In this document: in pieces, positions 44,878 to 53,900 of the stretch
Numbering within the stretch: position 1 is the first letter of the stretch
Layout: every line of letters begins with the position of its first letter
Notes under the pieces: model-generated
What the model was told of the DNA's origin: nothing
Databases searched by the model: none
What the model saw: only the letters and a program-made list of their open reading frames with translations
Source: DATKRB01 sp963794215
Lineage (GTDB): Bacteria > Actinomycetota > Acidimicrobiia > Acidimicrobiales > RAAP-2
Direction of reading: 5' to 3'
Length of the DNA stretch: 64,000 bases
NCBI GenBank assembly: GCA_963794215.1
Contig: CAWCCQ010000002.1
Coordinates: forward strand, 496,001-560,000
Position numbers and translations under genes: made by a program

Positions 44878-46026
44878 TCAACCCGAAGCGCTGGCGCTGG
44901 ACTGCGCCGCCTTTGTCGACGTCGTGGTTGACCCGGGGACGTTCGCCGTCGGGCTGAGCAACGCGGTACTGGGCGGGCTGGTGGCCGCCACCAGCCCGAT
45001 TGCGCCCTTGGTGGACTCCCAACCGCCGTAGCGCGGGTCCACGCTCACCGTGGCACGGTGCTCGGCCGAGCTGAGGAGCTGATCGGCCTGGGCCAGCCCG
45101 GCGTCAACGATCGTCCCCCGCAGCACGCTGCGAGCGCCAGACAGCGAGGTCGGCGTTCGCTTGGTGAGCTCGAAGAGGTAGTAGGACCCCTGACTGCTCT
45201 CGAGCGGTTGGGAGACGCCACCGATCGGCAGCTTGCCCACGGCCTGGCTGATGGCTCCGTAGTTGGCACTGGTGGCCGCGAAGCAGGCGCTCTGCACGCT
45301 CGAACCGCTGGGCGCGGCGCTCGCGAACGGGGTCCCGGCCAACACCGACGCCCGAATCTGGTTGGCCGATGCCTCGCTCGTCACCGCGAAGCCATTCACG
45401 CACAAGGTGTCGAAGTCCGAAGGATGTGCAGCGAAATACCGGGCCATCGAGACCGGGGTCAGATTCGATCCGACGACCGAGGCGGCCAGGAGGTCGCTCG
45501 ATGCTTGGGCCCTCACCAAAGAGTCGACGAACGAGGTCGGCAGCGACCCCAGCACCTGGCTGCCGGTGGGTACGCCCGAGCACGACGGCTGGACGCCATC
45601 CTGCTCGAGGGTGGCAAACGCGCCATCGATGACCTGCTCGGTCTCGGACCGAGCCGTCGCCAGCTGGACGTCCGACACAGTGATCCCCCGGCTGGCGGTC
45701 ACTTGATCGACGACCTGGCTGCTCACCAGGCGGCTCAACCAGTACCGCACGAAGGCCGAGTTGTAGGTTCCGTTGGCGCTCGTCGATCCCGGCTGGGCCA
45801 CACCTGAGAGCTGGGGGAGCTGGTCCTGGCCGCCCGAGTCGAGCAGGACCGACGCCTGCAAGTAGCACAGGTAGCCCGGGCTGGCGTCGATGGCGGCCAG
45901 GTCGTTGTCGAGGTTGGTGGTCGAGATGCGCTGGCCGTTGACGGTGGCGGCGGTCGAGGGCACGGTCAACGCCGCCACGGTTATCCCGACGGCCACCACA
46001 GCGAAGAGCGCGAGGAGTCGCTTCAT
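44878..46026 (-). CDS. SurA/PrsA-like secreted foldase
   Basis: A 382-residue exported protein. The N-terminus MKRLLALFAVVAVGITVAAL is a signal peptide, cleaved near residue 27, followed by ATVNGQRISTTNLDNDLAAI, the opening of SurA N-terminal chaperone domains. Residues about 195-320 correspond to the parvulin-like region (ARYFAAHPSDFDTLCVNGFA, VGKLPIGGVSQPLESSQGSY), with a degenerate active site. A Thr/Ser-rich tail ends the protein. It probably helps fold secreted or cell-wall proteins. The start ATG overlaps the mfd stop (ATGA), so the two are coupled. No lipobox Cys is present. In mycobacteria this slot holds LpqU, so the gene content differs. Confidence 0.75.
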   Translation of the reverse strand: MKRLLALFAVVAVGITVAALTVPSTAATVNGQRISTTNLDNDLAAIDASPGYLCYLQASVLLDSGGQDQLPQLSGVAQPGSTSANGTYNSAFVRYWLSRLVSSQVVDQVTASRGITVSDVQLATARSETEQVIDGAFATLEQDGVQPSCSGVPTGSQVLGSLPTSFVDSLVRAQASSDLLAASVVGSNLTPVSMARYFAAHPSDFDTLCVNGFAVTSEASANQIRASVLAGTPFASAAPSGSSVQSACFAATSANYGAISQAVGKLPIGGVSQPLESSQGSYYLFELTKRTPTSLSGARSVLRGTIVDAGLAQADQLLSSAEHRATVSVDPRYGGWESTKGAIGLVAATSPPSTALLSPTANVPGSTTTSTKAAQSSASASG

Positions 46027-49000
46027 CCGCGGCGCATGCTACCGGCTGCCACCTCGGGGGTTGGGTCGGCCTCCTCGGGGTAGGGCACCAACGCCACCAG
46101 CAAGTCACGCAGCACTTCGGAGGTCCGCACCCCCTGCTCGAGCGGCACCACCAGCTGTTGGAGCCCTTCGCGGTACTCGGCCCCAGGCGCCAGGCGCCGC
46201 AGCCGGATCTCGGCGCTCGCGCGCAACGAAAGCGGCGAGATCCGGGCCACCGAGCGACGGGGCCCGCCCACCTTGGGGACCGACACGGCAACGTCGGTCA
46301 CCCCCAGCCGCAGGCACTCAACCCGTAGCCGGGCCAGGGACAACAGGCCCTCGGCGGCCGAGGGGAGGGGGCCGAATCGGTCCAGCCACTCGGCGCCCAC
46401 ATCATCCACGTCGCTGGCGGCACTCGCCGCCGCCAGGCGCCGGTAGGCCTCGAGTCGGGCGTCCTCCGCGCTCACGTACTCGGGGGGAAGGTGGGCGTCG
46501 CCCGGCACGTCGAGCGCCACGCTCGGCGGCGTCGGCCTTGGTTCACCTCGGGCTTCGGCCACCGCTTCGGCTACCAGCTGGACGTAGAGGTCGTAGCCCA
46601 CCGCCGCGATGTGCCCTGATTGATCCGCGCCCAAGAGGTTGCCCGCGCCGCGTATCTCCAGATCGCGCATGGCGATCTTGAACCCCGATCCGAGCTCGGT
46701 GTGTTCGCCGATGGTGCGCAGGCGCTCGTAGGCCTGCTCGGAGAGCACCCGATCGACCGGATGGAACAGGTACGCATAGGCCCGCTGGTTCGCCCGGCCC
46801 ACCCGCCCGCGAATCTGGTGGAGCTGGCCCAGTCCGAGCAGATCCGCCCGTTCGACCACCAGGGTGTTCACCGATGGCATATCGATGCCCGACTCGATGA
46901 TCGTCGTGCAGACGAGCACGTCGGCCTGACGGTCCCAGAAGTCCAGCACGACCTTCTCGAGCGTTCCCTCGTCCATCTGCCCGTGAGCGATGGCCACCCG
47001 TGCCTCGGGCACGAGCCGGCGCAGGTGCCGGGCGGTCACCTCGATGTCCGCTACCCGGTTGTGCACGTAGAAGACCTGACCCTCGCGCAGGAGCTCGCGC
47101 CGGATCGCCTCGGAGACCGCTGCGTCGTCGGACTCGCCCACGTAGGTGAGGATCGGGCGGCGATCGGCGGGGGGCGTGTTCACCATGGACAGGTCGCGGA
47201 TGCCGGTCAACGCCATCTCGAGGGTGCGGGGGATCGGGCTCGCCGTCAGCGTCAGCACGTCCACCCCTTCGGTCAGGCGCTTGACCGCCTCCTTGTGGGT
47301 CACGCCGAATCGTTGCTCTTCGTCGACCACCAGCAGACCGAGGCGCTTGAAGCTCACGTCCGAGCCGAGGAGTCGGTGGGTGCCCACCACCACGTCGACG
47401 CTGCCGTCGGCCAGTCCCTCGACCACCGTGCGGGCCTGGGCCGGCGAGAGGAACCGACTGAGCAGCTCCACCCGCACGGGAAAGCCGGCGAAGCGATCGA
47501 GGAACGTCTGGTGGTGCTGGCTGGCCAGCAACGTGGTGGGCACCAAGATGGCCACCTGACGACCGTCCTGGACCGCTTTGAACGCAGCGCGGATGGCCAC
47601 CTCGGTCTTGCCAAACCCGACGTCGCCGCAGACGAGCCGGTCCATTGGGCTCGGCGTCTCCATGTCGGCCTTCACATCGGCGATGGCGTGCAGCTGGTCG
47701 ACCGTCTCGACGAAGGGAAAGGCCGACTCCATCTCGAGCTGCCACGGGGAGTCGGGTGCGAAGGCGTGCCCGGGAGCCTCGAGGCGGCGGCGGTAGAGGT
47801 CGACCAGCTCCTCGGCGATCTCGCTCGCCGCGGCCCGGGCCCGGGCCCGAGTCCGCTGCCACTCGGCACCGCCCATCTTGCTCAGCGTGGGGGACTCCCC
47901 GCCCGAGTACGGGGTGACCGCCTCGATCTGGTCCACGGGCAGATAGAGGCGGTCACTCCCGCGGTACTCGAGCACGAGGTAGTCGCGTGTCGTCCCCCCA
48001 ATGGCCCGGGTGGTCACCCCCGAAAACCGGGCCACTCCGTGCTGGCGGTGCACCACATAGCTTCCGGGGGCCAGGTCATCAAAGAAGCCGTCGGTGGGGC
48101 GAGCCCGGGGTCGGGCGCGCCGGTGGGGCACCCGTCGCCCAGTGACGTCGGACTCTGACAGCACCGCCACCTTGGCGTCGGGGAGCACGAAACCGGTCGC
48201 CAGGGTGGACTCGACCACCCGCACGCCCGGCGTCGGTTCGGCCACGGGCACGACCGGCGCCACCACGCCCTCGTCCGCGAGCACGGCCGCCAGGCGCTCG
48301 GTGCCGGTGGTCACGCCCGAGCAGAGGGTCACCGAGAACCCCTGGGCGGCGAGCTCGACCACCTGACGGGCCAGATACGCCGGGTCACCGGCCGCCGGGG
48401 CGATACCCCGCACGGTGACCACGGGCACCTGCGGGCTGTCGGGAACGGGCGGGAGCGCCAGCACGGCGGCGTCGGTCCGCTCGAGCAGGCGGTCGTAGGC
48501 AAGGTGCAGGCGCGGGAGCTCGGGGGCAGACACCCCCCAGGTGGCGGCCAAGGTGTGGGCCAGCGCCCCCTCCTCCTCGTAGAGCTCCACCGCTCGGTCG
48601 CGGACCCGGCGGGGGTCGACCACCACCACCTGCGCTTCGGCGGGAAGCTGGTCGGTGAGGAGACGCTCGCCCGAGTCGAGCCACGGGAGCCAGGACTCCA
48701 TGCCGTCGAAGGTCTCGCCCGCCGCCAACCGCTCCCACTGGGAACGCCCCCACGGTGCCGTGCCCACCAGCCGTGCCGCCTCGGCCCGCATGGCGTCGGA
48801 GAGCACCAGCTCGCGGCATCCATAGAGCACGGCTGCGGCGAGCGGTCGCACCGATCGCTGGTCGGCAACGTCGAAGGCGGTCAGGCGGTCGACCTCGTCG
48901 TCCCACAGGTCGATCCGTACCGGTACGTCGGCGGTGACGGGAAAGACGTCGATGATGCCCCCCCGCACCGCGAGCTCACCACGGTGCTCCACCTGGTGCT

Positions 49001-49586
49001 CACGGCGGTAGCCCATGGCGACGAGCCGGCTGATCAGCTCGTCGAGGTCAAGGCGGTCACCTGCCCGCACCACTACTGGTGCATTGGTGTCCTGCCACGG
49101 CGCCAACCGCTGGAGCAGGGCCCGGATCGAGGCGACGACGATCCGGGGAGGGCGCGGCCCGTCGCCCAGGAGATGCCAGAGCACGGCCATGCGGCGACCC
49201 ATGGTGGAGGCCTCTGGGCTGACCCGCTCGAAGGGCAGGGTCTCCCACGCGCCGAGCAGTACCACCGGCTCGAGGAGATCTCCGACCACGTCGCCCGAAT
49301 CCAAATCCGAGCCGTCGACGCCGGGTCGAGCGTCCGGGACGGTCCGGGGATGATCCTGGGGGCCCACGAAACAGGCGAGGTCGCCGGCCAGTCGTTCGGC
49401 GTCGAGGTCGGTCGCCACCACCACCAACATGGGCGAGCGGTCCGACAGGCCGGCCATGCCGGCCAGCACGAACGCCGACGCGGGCTGAGCCACGGCAAGG
49501 GTGGCGTTGGTCGAGCCCAGCACGAGAGCAAGTGCGGGTTCCGCCCGCACGAGCGGGGCCAGCGTGCGGAGCGCGTCGGTACTCAC
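46023..49586 (-). CDS. mfd: Transcription-repair coupling factor
   Basis: An intact 1187-residue ATPase that removes stalled RNA polymerase and recruits UvrA to the lesion. The N-terminal UvrB-like part spans residues 1-350; the polymerase-binding CarD-like domain is near 500 (GSYVVHRQHGVARFSGVTTR, then GSDRLYLPVDQIEAVTPYSG). The translocase follows, with Walker A GDVGFGKTEVAIRAAFKAV near 650, VVGTHRLLGSDVSFK, DEEQRFGVTHKEAVKRL near 755, TASPIPRTLEMALTGIRDLS, and the motif VI QIRGRVGRANQRAYAYLFHP. The TRCF C-terminal domain ends the protein. The GTG start overlaps the pth stop in GTGA. The unbroken 3.6-kb frame contrasts with the broken glycan genes. Confidence 0.97.
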   Translation of the reverse strand: MSTDALRTLAPLVRAEPALALVLGSTNATLAVAQPASAFVLAGMAGLSDRSPMLVVVATDLDAERLAGDLACFVGPQDHPRTVPDARPGVDGSDLDSGDVVGDLLEPVVLLGAWETLPFERVSPEASTMGRRMAVLWHLLGDGPRPPRIVVASIRALLQRLAPWQDTNAPVVVRAGDRLDLDELISRLVAMGYRREHQVEHRGELAVRGGIIDVFPVTADVPVRIDLWDDEVDRLTAFDVADQRSVRPLAAAVLYGCRELVLSDAMRAEAARLVGTAPWGRSQWERLAAGETFDGMESWLPWLDSGERLLTDQLPAEAQVVVVDPRRVRDRAVELYEEEGALAHTLAATWGVSAPELPRLHLAYDRLLERTDAAVLALPPVPDSPQVPVVTVRGIAPAAGDPAYLARQVVELAAQGFSVTLCSGVTTGTERLAAVLADEGVVAPVVPVAEPTPGVRVVESTLATGFVLPDAKVAVLSESDVTGRRVPHRRARPRARPTDGFFDDLAPGSYVVHRQHGVARFSGVTTRAIGGTTRDYLVLEYRGSDRLYLPVDQIEAVTPYSGGESPTLSKMGGAEWQRTRARARAAASEIAEELVDLYRRRLEAPGHAFAPDSPWQLEMESAFPFVETVDQLHAIADVKADMETPSPMDRLVCGDVGFGKTEVAIRAAFKAVQDGRQVAILVPTTLLASQHHQTFLDRFAGFPVRVELLSRFLSPAQARTVVEGLADGSVDVVVGTHRLLGSDVSFKRLGLLVVDEEQRFGVTHKEAVKRLTEGVDVLTLTASPIPRTLEMALTGIRDLSMVNTPPADRRPILTYVGESDDAAVSEAIRRELLREGQVFYVHNRVADIEVTARHLRRLVPEARVAIAHGQMDEGTLEKVVLDFWDRQADVLVCTTIIESGIDMPSVNTLVVERADLLGLGQLHQIRGRVGRANQRAYAYLFHPVDRVLSEQAYERLRTIGEHTELGSGFKIAMRDLEIRGAGNLLGADQSGHIAAVGYDLYVQLVAEAVAEARGEPRPTPPSVALDVPGDAHLPPEYVSAEDARLEAYRRLAAASAASDVDDVGAEWLDRFGPLPSAAEGLLSLARLRVECLRLGVTDVAVSVPKVGGPRRSVARISPLSLRASAEIRLRRLAPGAEYREGLQQLVVPLEQGVRTSEVLRDLLVALVPYPEEADPTPEVAAGSMRRG

Positions 49587-50146
49587 GACGCCCCGTTGTA
49601 GCGGTTCATGGCGGCGTCAACGCCGTCGCGCACGACGGCCTCCACCGCGTCGGCGGCGTCAGCGACGCTGTGCGCCAGGAGCTCACGCTCGGCCGGTGGG
49701 GGGCGCCGCAGCACGTGATCGGCACCCCGCGAAGGGTCGGGGGGCTTGCCGACGCCGATCCGGACCCTCACGAAGTCGATGTCGTGCACGTGGCTCTGAA
49801 GAGACCGCAGCCCGTTGTGCCCAGCGGTGCCACCCCCCACCTTCACTCGGATGCGTCCGGGGACAAGATCGAGCTCATCATGGACCACTACCAACTGGTG
49901 CAGGTCCTCGAGGCCGAAACGCCGCACGAGCGGCGCCACGGCGGCGCCCGAATCGTTCATGAACGTGGTCGGGACAGCCAAGGCGACGCGCGCCGAGCCG
50001 ATCGTCACCTCGTCGACCAGCGCGCGTTGGCCGCGCATGGGCCGCAGCGTTCCGCCGTGGCGCGCCGCCAGCAGGGTGACGACGTCGGCACCCACGTTGT
50101 GGCGCGTGCCGGCGAACTCCTTACCCGGGTTGCCGAGGCCGACCAC
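49583..50146 (-). CDS. pth: Peptidyl-tRNA hydrolase
   Basis: It frees tRNA from peptidyl-tRNA that has dropped off the ribosome. Seen: VGLGNPGKEFAGTRHNVGAD with the catalytic His, VALAVPTTFMNDSGAAVAPL, VVVHDELDLVPGRIRVKVG with the catalytic Asp, GGGTAGHNGLRSLQSHVHDI and DFVRVRIGVGKPPDPSRGAD. From GTG 50146 the protein has 187 residues and lacks the usual few residues before VVGLGNPG. The frame stays open upstream to CTG 50218, just after the rplY stop, and that extension (LRRLLGGDGRGRGG) resembles the N-terminus of actinobacterial Pth, so translation may start at this CTG. Co-transcribed with rplY and mfd. Confidence 0.93.
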   Translation of the reverse strand: MVGLGNPGKEFAGTRHNVGADVVTLLAARHGGTLRPMRGQRALVDEVTIGSARVALAVPTTFMNDSGAAVAPLVRRFGLEDLHQLVVVHDELDLVPGRIRVKVGGGTAGHNGLRSLQSHVHDIDFVRVRIGVGKPPDPSRGADHVLRRPPPAERELLAHSVADAADAVEAVVRDGVDAAMNRYNGAS

Positions 50147-50221
50147 GAGCGCATCGGACGGCGTGCCGCGGCGCGGTCCGCCCCGGCCCCGGCCGTCGCC
50201 CCCGAGGAGGCGGCGCAGGGC

Positions 50222-50866
50222 TTAGCTCCCGCCGACCTCGGACGAGCCGGCCCCGGACTCGGCCGCAGTGGCGCTGGGCTCGGCGGCGCCCTCTTCACCC
50301 GCGGCCTGCACCCGTGGGGGCTGTCCGATCACCACCGCCGACTCGGGGTCGACCTCGGTGCTCACCCCGGGGGGCAGCGCCAGGTCGGCGACCCGGATCG
50401 AGCCCCCAATCGTCAACGCGGAGACGTCGACCTCCAGCCCGGTCGGGATGTCCGCGGGCCGGGCGTTGACGGTCAAGGAGAACACCTGCTGCTCGACCAA
50501 GCCGTCGCCATGGTGCACCTCGAGCGCTTCGCCGACGAGCGTGACCGGCACTTCGGCCGAGAGGATCTCGTCGCGGCGAACGATCTGGAAGTCGACGTGG
50601 ATGACGGTGCCCTTCACCGGATGGCGCTGCAGCTCACGGGCCAGGGCCAGGAAGGTCTGGTCTCCGGCGCGCAGCGACAGCAGGGTGTTGGTGCCCGACT
50701 CGCCGGACAGCGCCAGCCTGAGATCACGGGCGACCACGGTGACCGATACCGGCTCGGCGCCATGCCCGTAGACGACCGCGGGGATCCTCCCGTTGTGGCG
50801 CAGCCGGCGCGAGGGGCGTGAGCCCAGCGGCCGGCCTAACTCGGCGGCAAGCGTGATCTCTGGCAT
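50222..50866 (-). CDS. rplY: Large ribosomal subunit protein bL25 (CTC/TL5 form)
   Basis: It binds 5S rRNA in the 50S subunit. The N-terminal 5S-binding domain is visible in LAAELGRPLGSRPSRRLRHN, GRIPAVVYGHGAEPVSVTVV, and TFLALARELQRHPVKGTVIH with VDFQIVRRDEILSAEVPVTL. The second, TL5-type beta domain follows (HHGDGLVEQQVFSLTVNARP, DIPTGLEVDVSALTIGGSIR). At 214 residues this is the long general-stress CTC form. The C-terminal 30 residues are Ala/Glu/Ser-rich and disordered. The start is ATG 50866. The pth gene follows in the same frame just after its stop, which is unusual but consistent with coupling. Confidence 0.93.
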   Translation of the reverse strand: MPEITLAAELGRPLGSRPSRRLRHNGRIPAVVYGHGAEPVSVTVVARDLRLALSGESGTNTLLSLRAGDQTFLALARELQRHPVKGTVIHVDFQIVRRDEILSAEVPVTLVGEALEVHHGDGLVEQQVFSLTVNARPADIPTGLEVDVSALTIGGSIRVADLALPPGVSTEVDPESAVVIGQPPRVQAAGEEGAAEPSATAAESGAGSSEVGGS

Positions 50867-51075
50867 GGACGGACTCCTCGCGCATGTGAACCGGGACCCA
50901 CGGGCTCGCCGCGGCCACCGTGGACCGCGGGTCCCGACGAACGACGACCTGGGAAACTCTGGGCCGGCGAACCAGATGGTCGCTTCGACCGGCCCGTCAG
51001 CCTAGCCCGCCTCCGGGCCCCTCGGACTCGGTCCCGCCCAAGACCCGCCTCCTATGGGTTGGCCGGCCCGCTGCC

Positions 51076-52047
51076 TCAGGTCAGGTTGTCGCCACCGAAG
51101 ATGTCCGACACCGAGGTGTCCTCGAAGACCGCGTCGATGGCGTCAGCGATGATCTTGGCCACCGACAGCACCGCCAACTTGTCGAAGGCACGATCGGCAC
51201 CGACGGGCAGCGTGTCGGTGACGACGACCCGGCTGATCGGAGCTGCCTTCAAACGGTCGACCGCGGGATCCGACAACAGCGCGTGGGTCGCCATGGCCCA
51301 GATATCAGCCGCCCCGGCGTCGGAGAGCAGCTCGGCAGCGGCGCAGATGGTGCCCGCCGTGTCGATCATGTCGTCGATGAGGACGCAGTGGCGACCCTCG
51401 ACGTTGCCGACCACGTGGCGCGCCTCCACCCGGTTGGTGGTGCCCGCCGGCCTGGTCTTGTGCACCAGGGCCAGCTCGCAGCCCAGATGCTGGCTGTAGC
51501 GCTCGGCCACCTTCACCCGGCCGGCGTCCGGCGCCACCACCACCACCTCGCTGCCCACCCTCTCGCGCAGGTAGCCCTCCAGGACCGGTGCCGCGGTCAG
51601 GTGATCGAAGGGCATGTCGAAGAACCCCTGGATCTGGCCCGAATGCAGGTCGACGCTCACCACTCGGTCCGCTCCGGCCTTGGACAGCATGTCGGCCACC
51701 AACTTCGCGGTGATCGGCTCTCGCCCGGCGGACTTGCGGTCCTGTCGGGAGTAGCCGTAGTAGGGACACACGGCGGTGATCCGCTTGGCCGACGCCCGCT
51801 TGGCAGCGTCGATCATGATCAGCTGTTCCATGACCGAATCGTTGACCGGCCCGCAATGGGTCTGGATGATGAAGACGTCACTGCCCCGGATCGACATGTC
51901 GTAACGACAGTGGATCTCTCCGTTGGCGAACTCGTAGAGATCGGCGCTCCCGAGCGTCACCCCGAGGTGACTGGCGATCTCCTCGGCCAACGCGGGGTGG
52001 GCGCGCCCCGACACCAGCTCGAGGCGCCGACGTGGGACAAACTCCAC
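51076..52047 (-). CDS. prs: Ribose-phosphate pyrophosphokinase
   Basis: It makes PRPP from ribose 5-phosphate and ATP for nucleotide, His and Trp synthesis. A 323-residue enzyme with the class I motifs: LVSGRAHPALAEEIASHLGV, FANGEIHCRYDMSIRGSDVF, YYGYSRQDRKSAGREPITAK (ATP loop), VVSVDLHSGQIQGFFDMPFD, and the PRPP-binding CVLIDDMIDTAGTICAAAEL. The start is GTG 52047 with TGAGG just upstream. It lies 38 bases past glmU, so the two form a unit, as in Mycobacterium (glmU-prsA). The gap before rplY is 209 bases, in which I see nothing clear. Confidence 0.95.
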   Translation of the reverse strand: MEFVPRRRLELVSGRAHPALAEEIASHLGVTLGSADLYEFANGEIHCRYDMSIRGSDVFIIQTHCGPVNDSVMEQLIMIDAAKRASAKRITAVCPYYGYSRQDRKSAGREPITAKLVADMLSKAGADRVVSVDLHSGQIQGFFDMPFDHLTAAPVLEGYLRERVGSEVVVVAPDAGRVKVAERYSQHLGCELALVHKTRPAGTTNRVEARHVVGNVEGRHCVLIDDMIDTAGTICAAAELLSDAGAADIWAMATHALLSDPAVDRLKAAPISRVVVTDTLPVGADRAFDKLAVLSVAKIIADAIDAVFEDTSVSDIFGGDNLT

Positions 52048-52085
52048 CCTCAGACGCTACCCCAAAGCGAATGGGTCCGTCGCGG

Positions 52086-53195
52086 TCATGCCTCGCTCGA
52101 CCGGAGGTCGCTGAAGGAGGGCACCACCGCGTCGTCCGGGACCACGACGCCGGGACCGATGGTGACGAAGGATCCGATCCGCGCCCGGGCTCCGACCACC
52201 GCATCGGTCGCCAGGCAATGGCGGACCTCGGCGCGCTCACCCACCACCGTGTCGACGAGCATCGTGTCGGGTCCGATCTCGGCCCCGGCGCCGATCACGC
52301 AGCGGCCTTTGAGGATTACCCCAGGCAAGAGCGCCACGTCCGCGGCCAGCTCGACCTGCGCGTCGACGTAGGTGCGCTCGGGATCCCACATGGTCACGCC
52401 GCGCCGCATCCAACGCTCGTTGATGCGGTCCCGCAGCTCGGCCTCAGCCACCGCCAGCTGGGATCGGTCGTTCACTCCGGCCGCTTCCATCGGGTCGGGG
52501 GTCACGAGCGACTGCACCCGGTACCCGGCGCCATAGAGCACTCCGACCACGTCGGTCAGGTAGTACTCGCCCTGCTCGTTGGCGGGTGTGAGCCGGCGCA
52601 GCGACGGGGCGAGGAGACTGCGGCGAAAGCAGTAGATCGACGTGTTCACTTCGCGCACGGCGCGCTCTTCCTCGGTGGCGTCGACCTCCTCCACGACCCG
52701 GGCGACCATGCCGTCGCGACCACGCACGACCCGCCCATACCCGGTGGGATCGGCCAGCTCGGCGGTCAGCAAGGTGGCGCCTGCGTCGTTTTGGCGGTGG
52801 AACCGCACCAAGGCGGCAAGCGTCGCGGCACGCAACAGTGGGGTATCGCCCGGAAGCACCACGACGTCGCCCTCCTCGTCGTCGTCGTGGAGCAGCCCGG
52901 TGAGACCGACTGCCGCGGCGTCGCCCGTCCCTCGCTGAGCCACTTGCTCGACGAACTCGATCTTCATGGATGCCGGGCCGTGGTCGGTCAGTGTCCTCGT
53001 CACCCACTCGCCTCGGTGGCCCACGACCACCACCACGGGATCGACGTCGATCTGGGCCAAGGCATCGATCACGTGGAGGACCATCGGCCGCCCGCACAGG
53101 TGGTGCAACGGTTTCGGGCGGTTCGAGCGCATCCGGGTTCCCTCGCCGGCCGCCAGCACAATCGCTGACAGGGGACGCTCGTTCATGGCGTTCAT
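52086..53195 (-). CDS. glmU: UDP-GlcNAc pyrophosphorylase (GlmU) with a shortened acetyltransferase domain
   Basis: The N-terminal half is a nucleotidyltransferase making UDP-GlcNAc for the cell wall: AIVLAAGEGTRMRSNRPKPL, GRPMVLHVIDALAQIDVD, EQVAQRGTGDAAAVGL, VVVLPGDTPLLRAATLAALV and EVNTSIYCFRRSLL. A left-handed beta-helix follows (DAQVELAADVALLPGVILKG, IGPDTMLVDTVVGERAEVRH) but stops at about residue 369. Typical GlmU has 450-495 residues, and the later turns that carry the acetyltransferase active site (Arg/Lys/His/Tyr/Asn) are missing. The stop is a clean TGA, with no obvious continuation. The ATG at 53195 has AAGGAGAGG in front. It may be monofunctional, with acetylation done by another enzyme. 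Confidence 0.88.
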   Translation of the reverse strand: MNAMNERPLSAIVLAAGEGTRMRSNRPKPLHHLCGRPMVLHVIDALAQIDVDPVVVVVGHRGEWVTRTLTDHGPASMKIEFVEQVAQRGTGDAAAVGLTGLLHDDDEEGDVVVLPGDTPLLRAATLAALVRFHRQNDAGATLLTAELADPTGYGRVVRGRDGMVARVVEEVDATEEERAVREVNTSIYCFRRSLLAPSLRRLTPANEQGEYYLTDVVGVLYGAGYRVQSLVTPDPMEAAGVNDRSQLAVAEAELRDRINERWMRRGVTMWDPERTYVDAQVELAADVALLPGVILKGRCVIGAGAEIGPDTMLVDTVVGERAEVRHCLATDAVVGARARIGSFVTIGPGVVVPDDAVVPSFSDLRSSEA

Positions 53196-53327
53196 CGTGC
53201 CCTCTCCTTCCGCTCCTTGCGCACGGGTGAGGAGCGCAGCATGCCTCGGATCGCCGTGCCGCTCTGGCCACTTGTGGCTGCCGCCGGCGCCGGCCACGAG
53301 GCACCGTGCACTCGGTAGCGTTGGCCC

Positions 53328-53732
53328 ATGGCCGGCAGATGGCTGTCGCGCAGAGCGATCGGGCTCCACCTTACGCTGGCGGTCGTCGTCCCCACCTTCC
53401 TCGCGCTGTGCGACTGGCAGGTGCACCGGGCGCTCGCCGGAAACGGTCTGAGCTGGGCGTACGTCTTCGAATGGCCGTTCTTCGCCGGCTATGCGGTGTA
53501 CATGTGGTGGCGGCTCGTCCACGAGGATCCCGCATTCTCCCGCCCGCCCGATGTCGTCGGCGACGGGGCGGCGCCGAGCACGACAGTCGGCCAGGACCGA
53601 GATCGGCCACACCGCCCAGGCGCGCCCGACCGAGACGCGGCGGATCTGGAGGCCGGGCAGGACGAGGAGCTTGCCGCCTACAACCGCTATCTGGCAGCTC
53701 TCCACTCCCAGGACCGGCGCAAGCACTGGTGA
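53328..53732 (+). CDS. Small membrane protein, conserved in Actinobacteria (hypothetical)
   Basis: A 134-residue protein with two membrane helices (IGLHLTLAVVVPTFLALCDW and WAYVFEWPFFAGYAVYMWWR), a disordered linker rich in Asp and Arg, and a short C-terminal helix with an AAYNRYLAALHSQD segment. The layout (two helices, then the AYNxYLAxL end) is shared by many uncharacterised actinobacterial proteins found near cell-envelope genes. The ATG is at 53328. It diverges from glmU. Function unknown. Confidence 0.75.
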   Translation: MAGRWLSRRAIGLHLTLAVVVPTFLALCDWQVHRALAGNGLSWAYVFEWPFFAGYAVYMWWRLVHEDPAFSRPPDVVGDGAAPSTTVGQDRDRPHRPGAPDRDAADLEAGQDEELAAYNRYLAALHSQDRRKHW

Positions 53733-53900
53733 GCCCGCGCACGGTCCGCGCGTGGGTGAGCTCCCCGGGGGTGTCCACGCACGATCGGGCAAGGGCCTCG
53801 ACCACCGTTTGGTTCAGCCCCCGGCCCGATCGGCAGCATCTCCTCGGTCTTGACCAATCACCCGCGAGCCCACCGGGTCACCAACCACCCGTCGACGTCG

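Noticed and set aside
46620..48158. Long open frame on the plus strand opposite mfd (512 codons)
   Set aside because: It mirrors the mfd codons, is rich in His, Arg, Asp and Gly in a pattern typical of antisense shadows in high-GC genes, and lacks known motifs.
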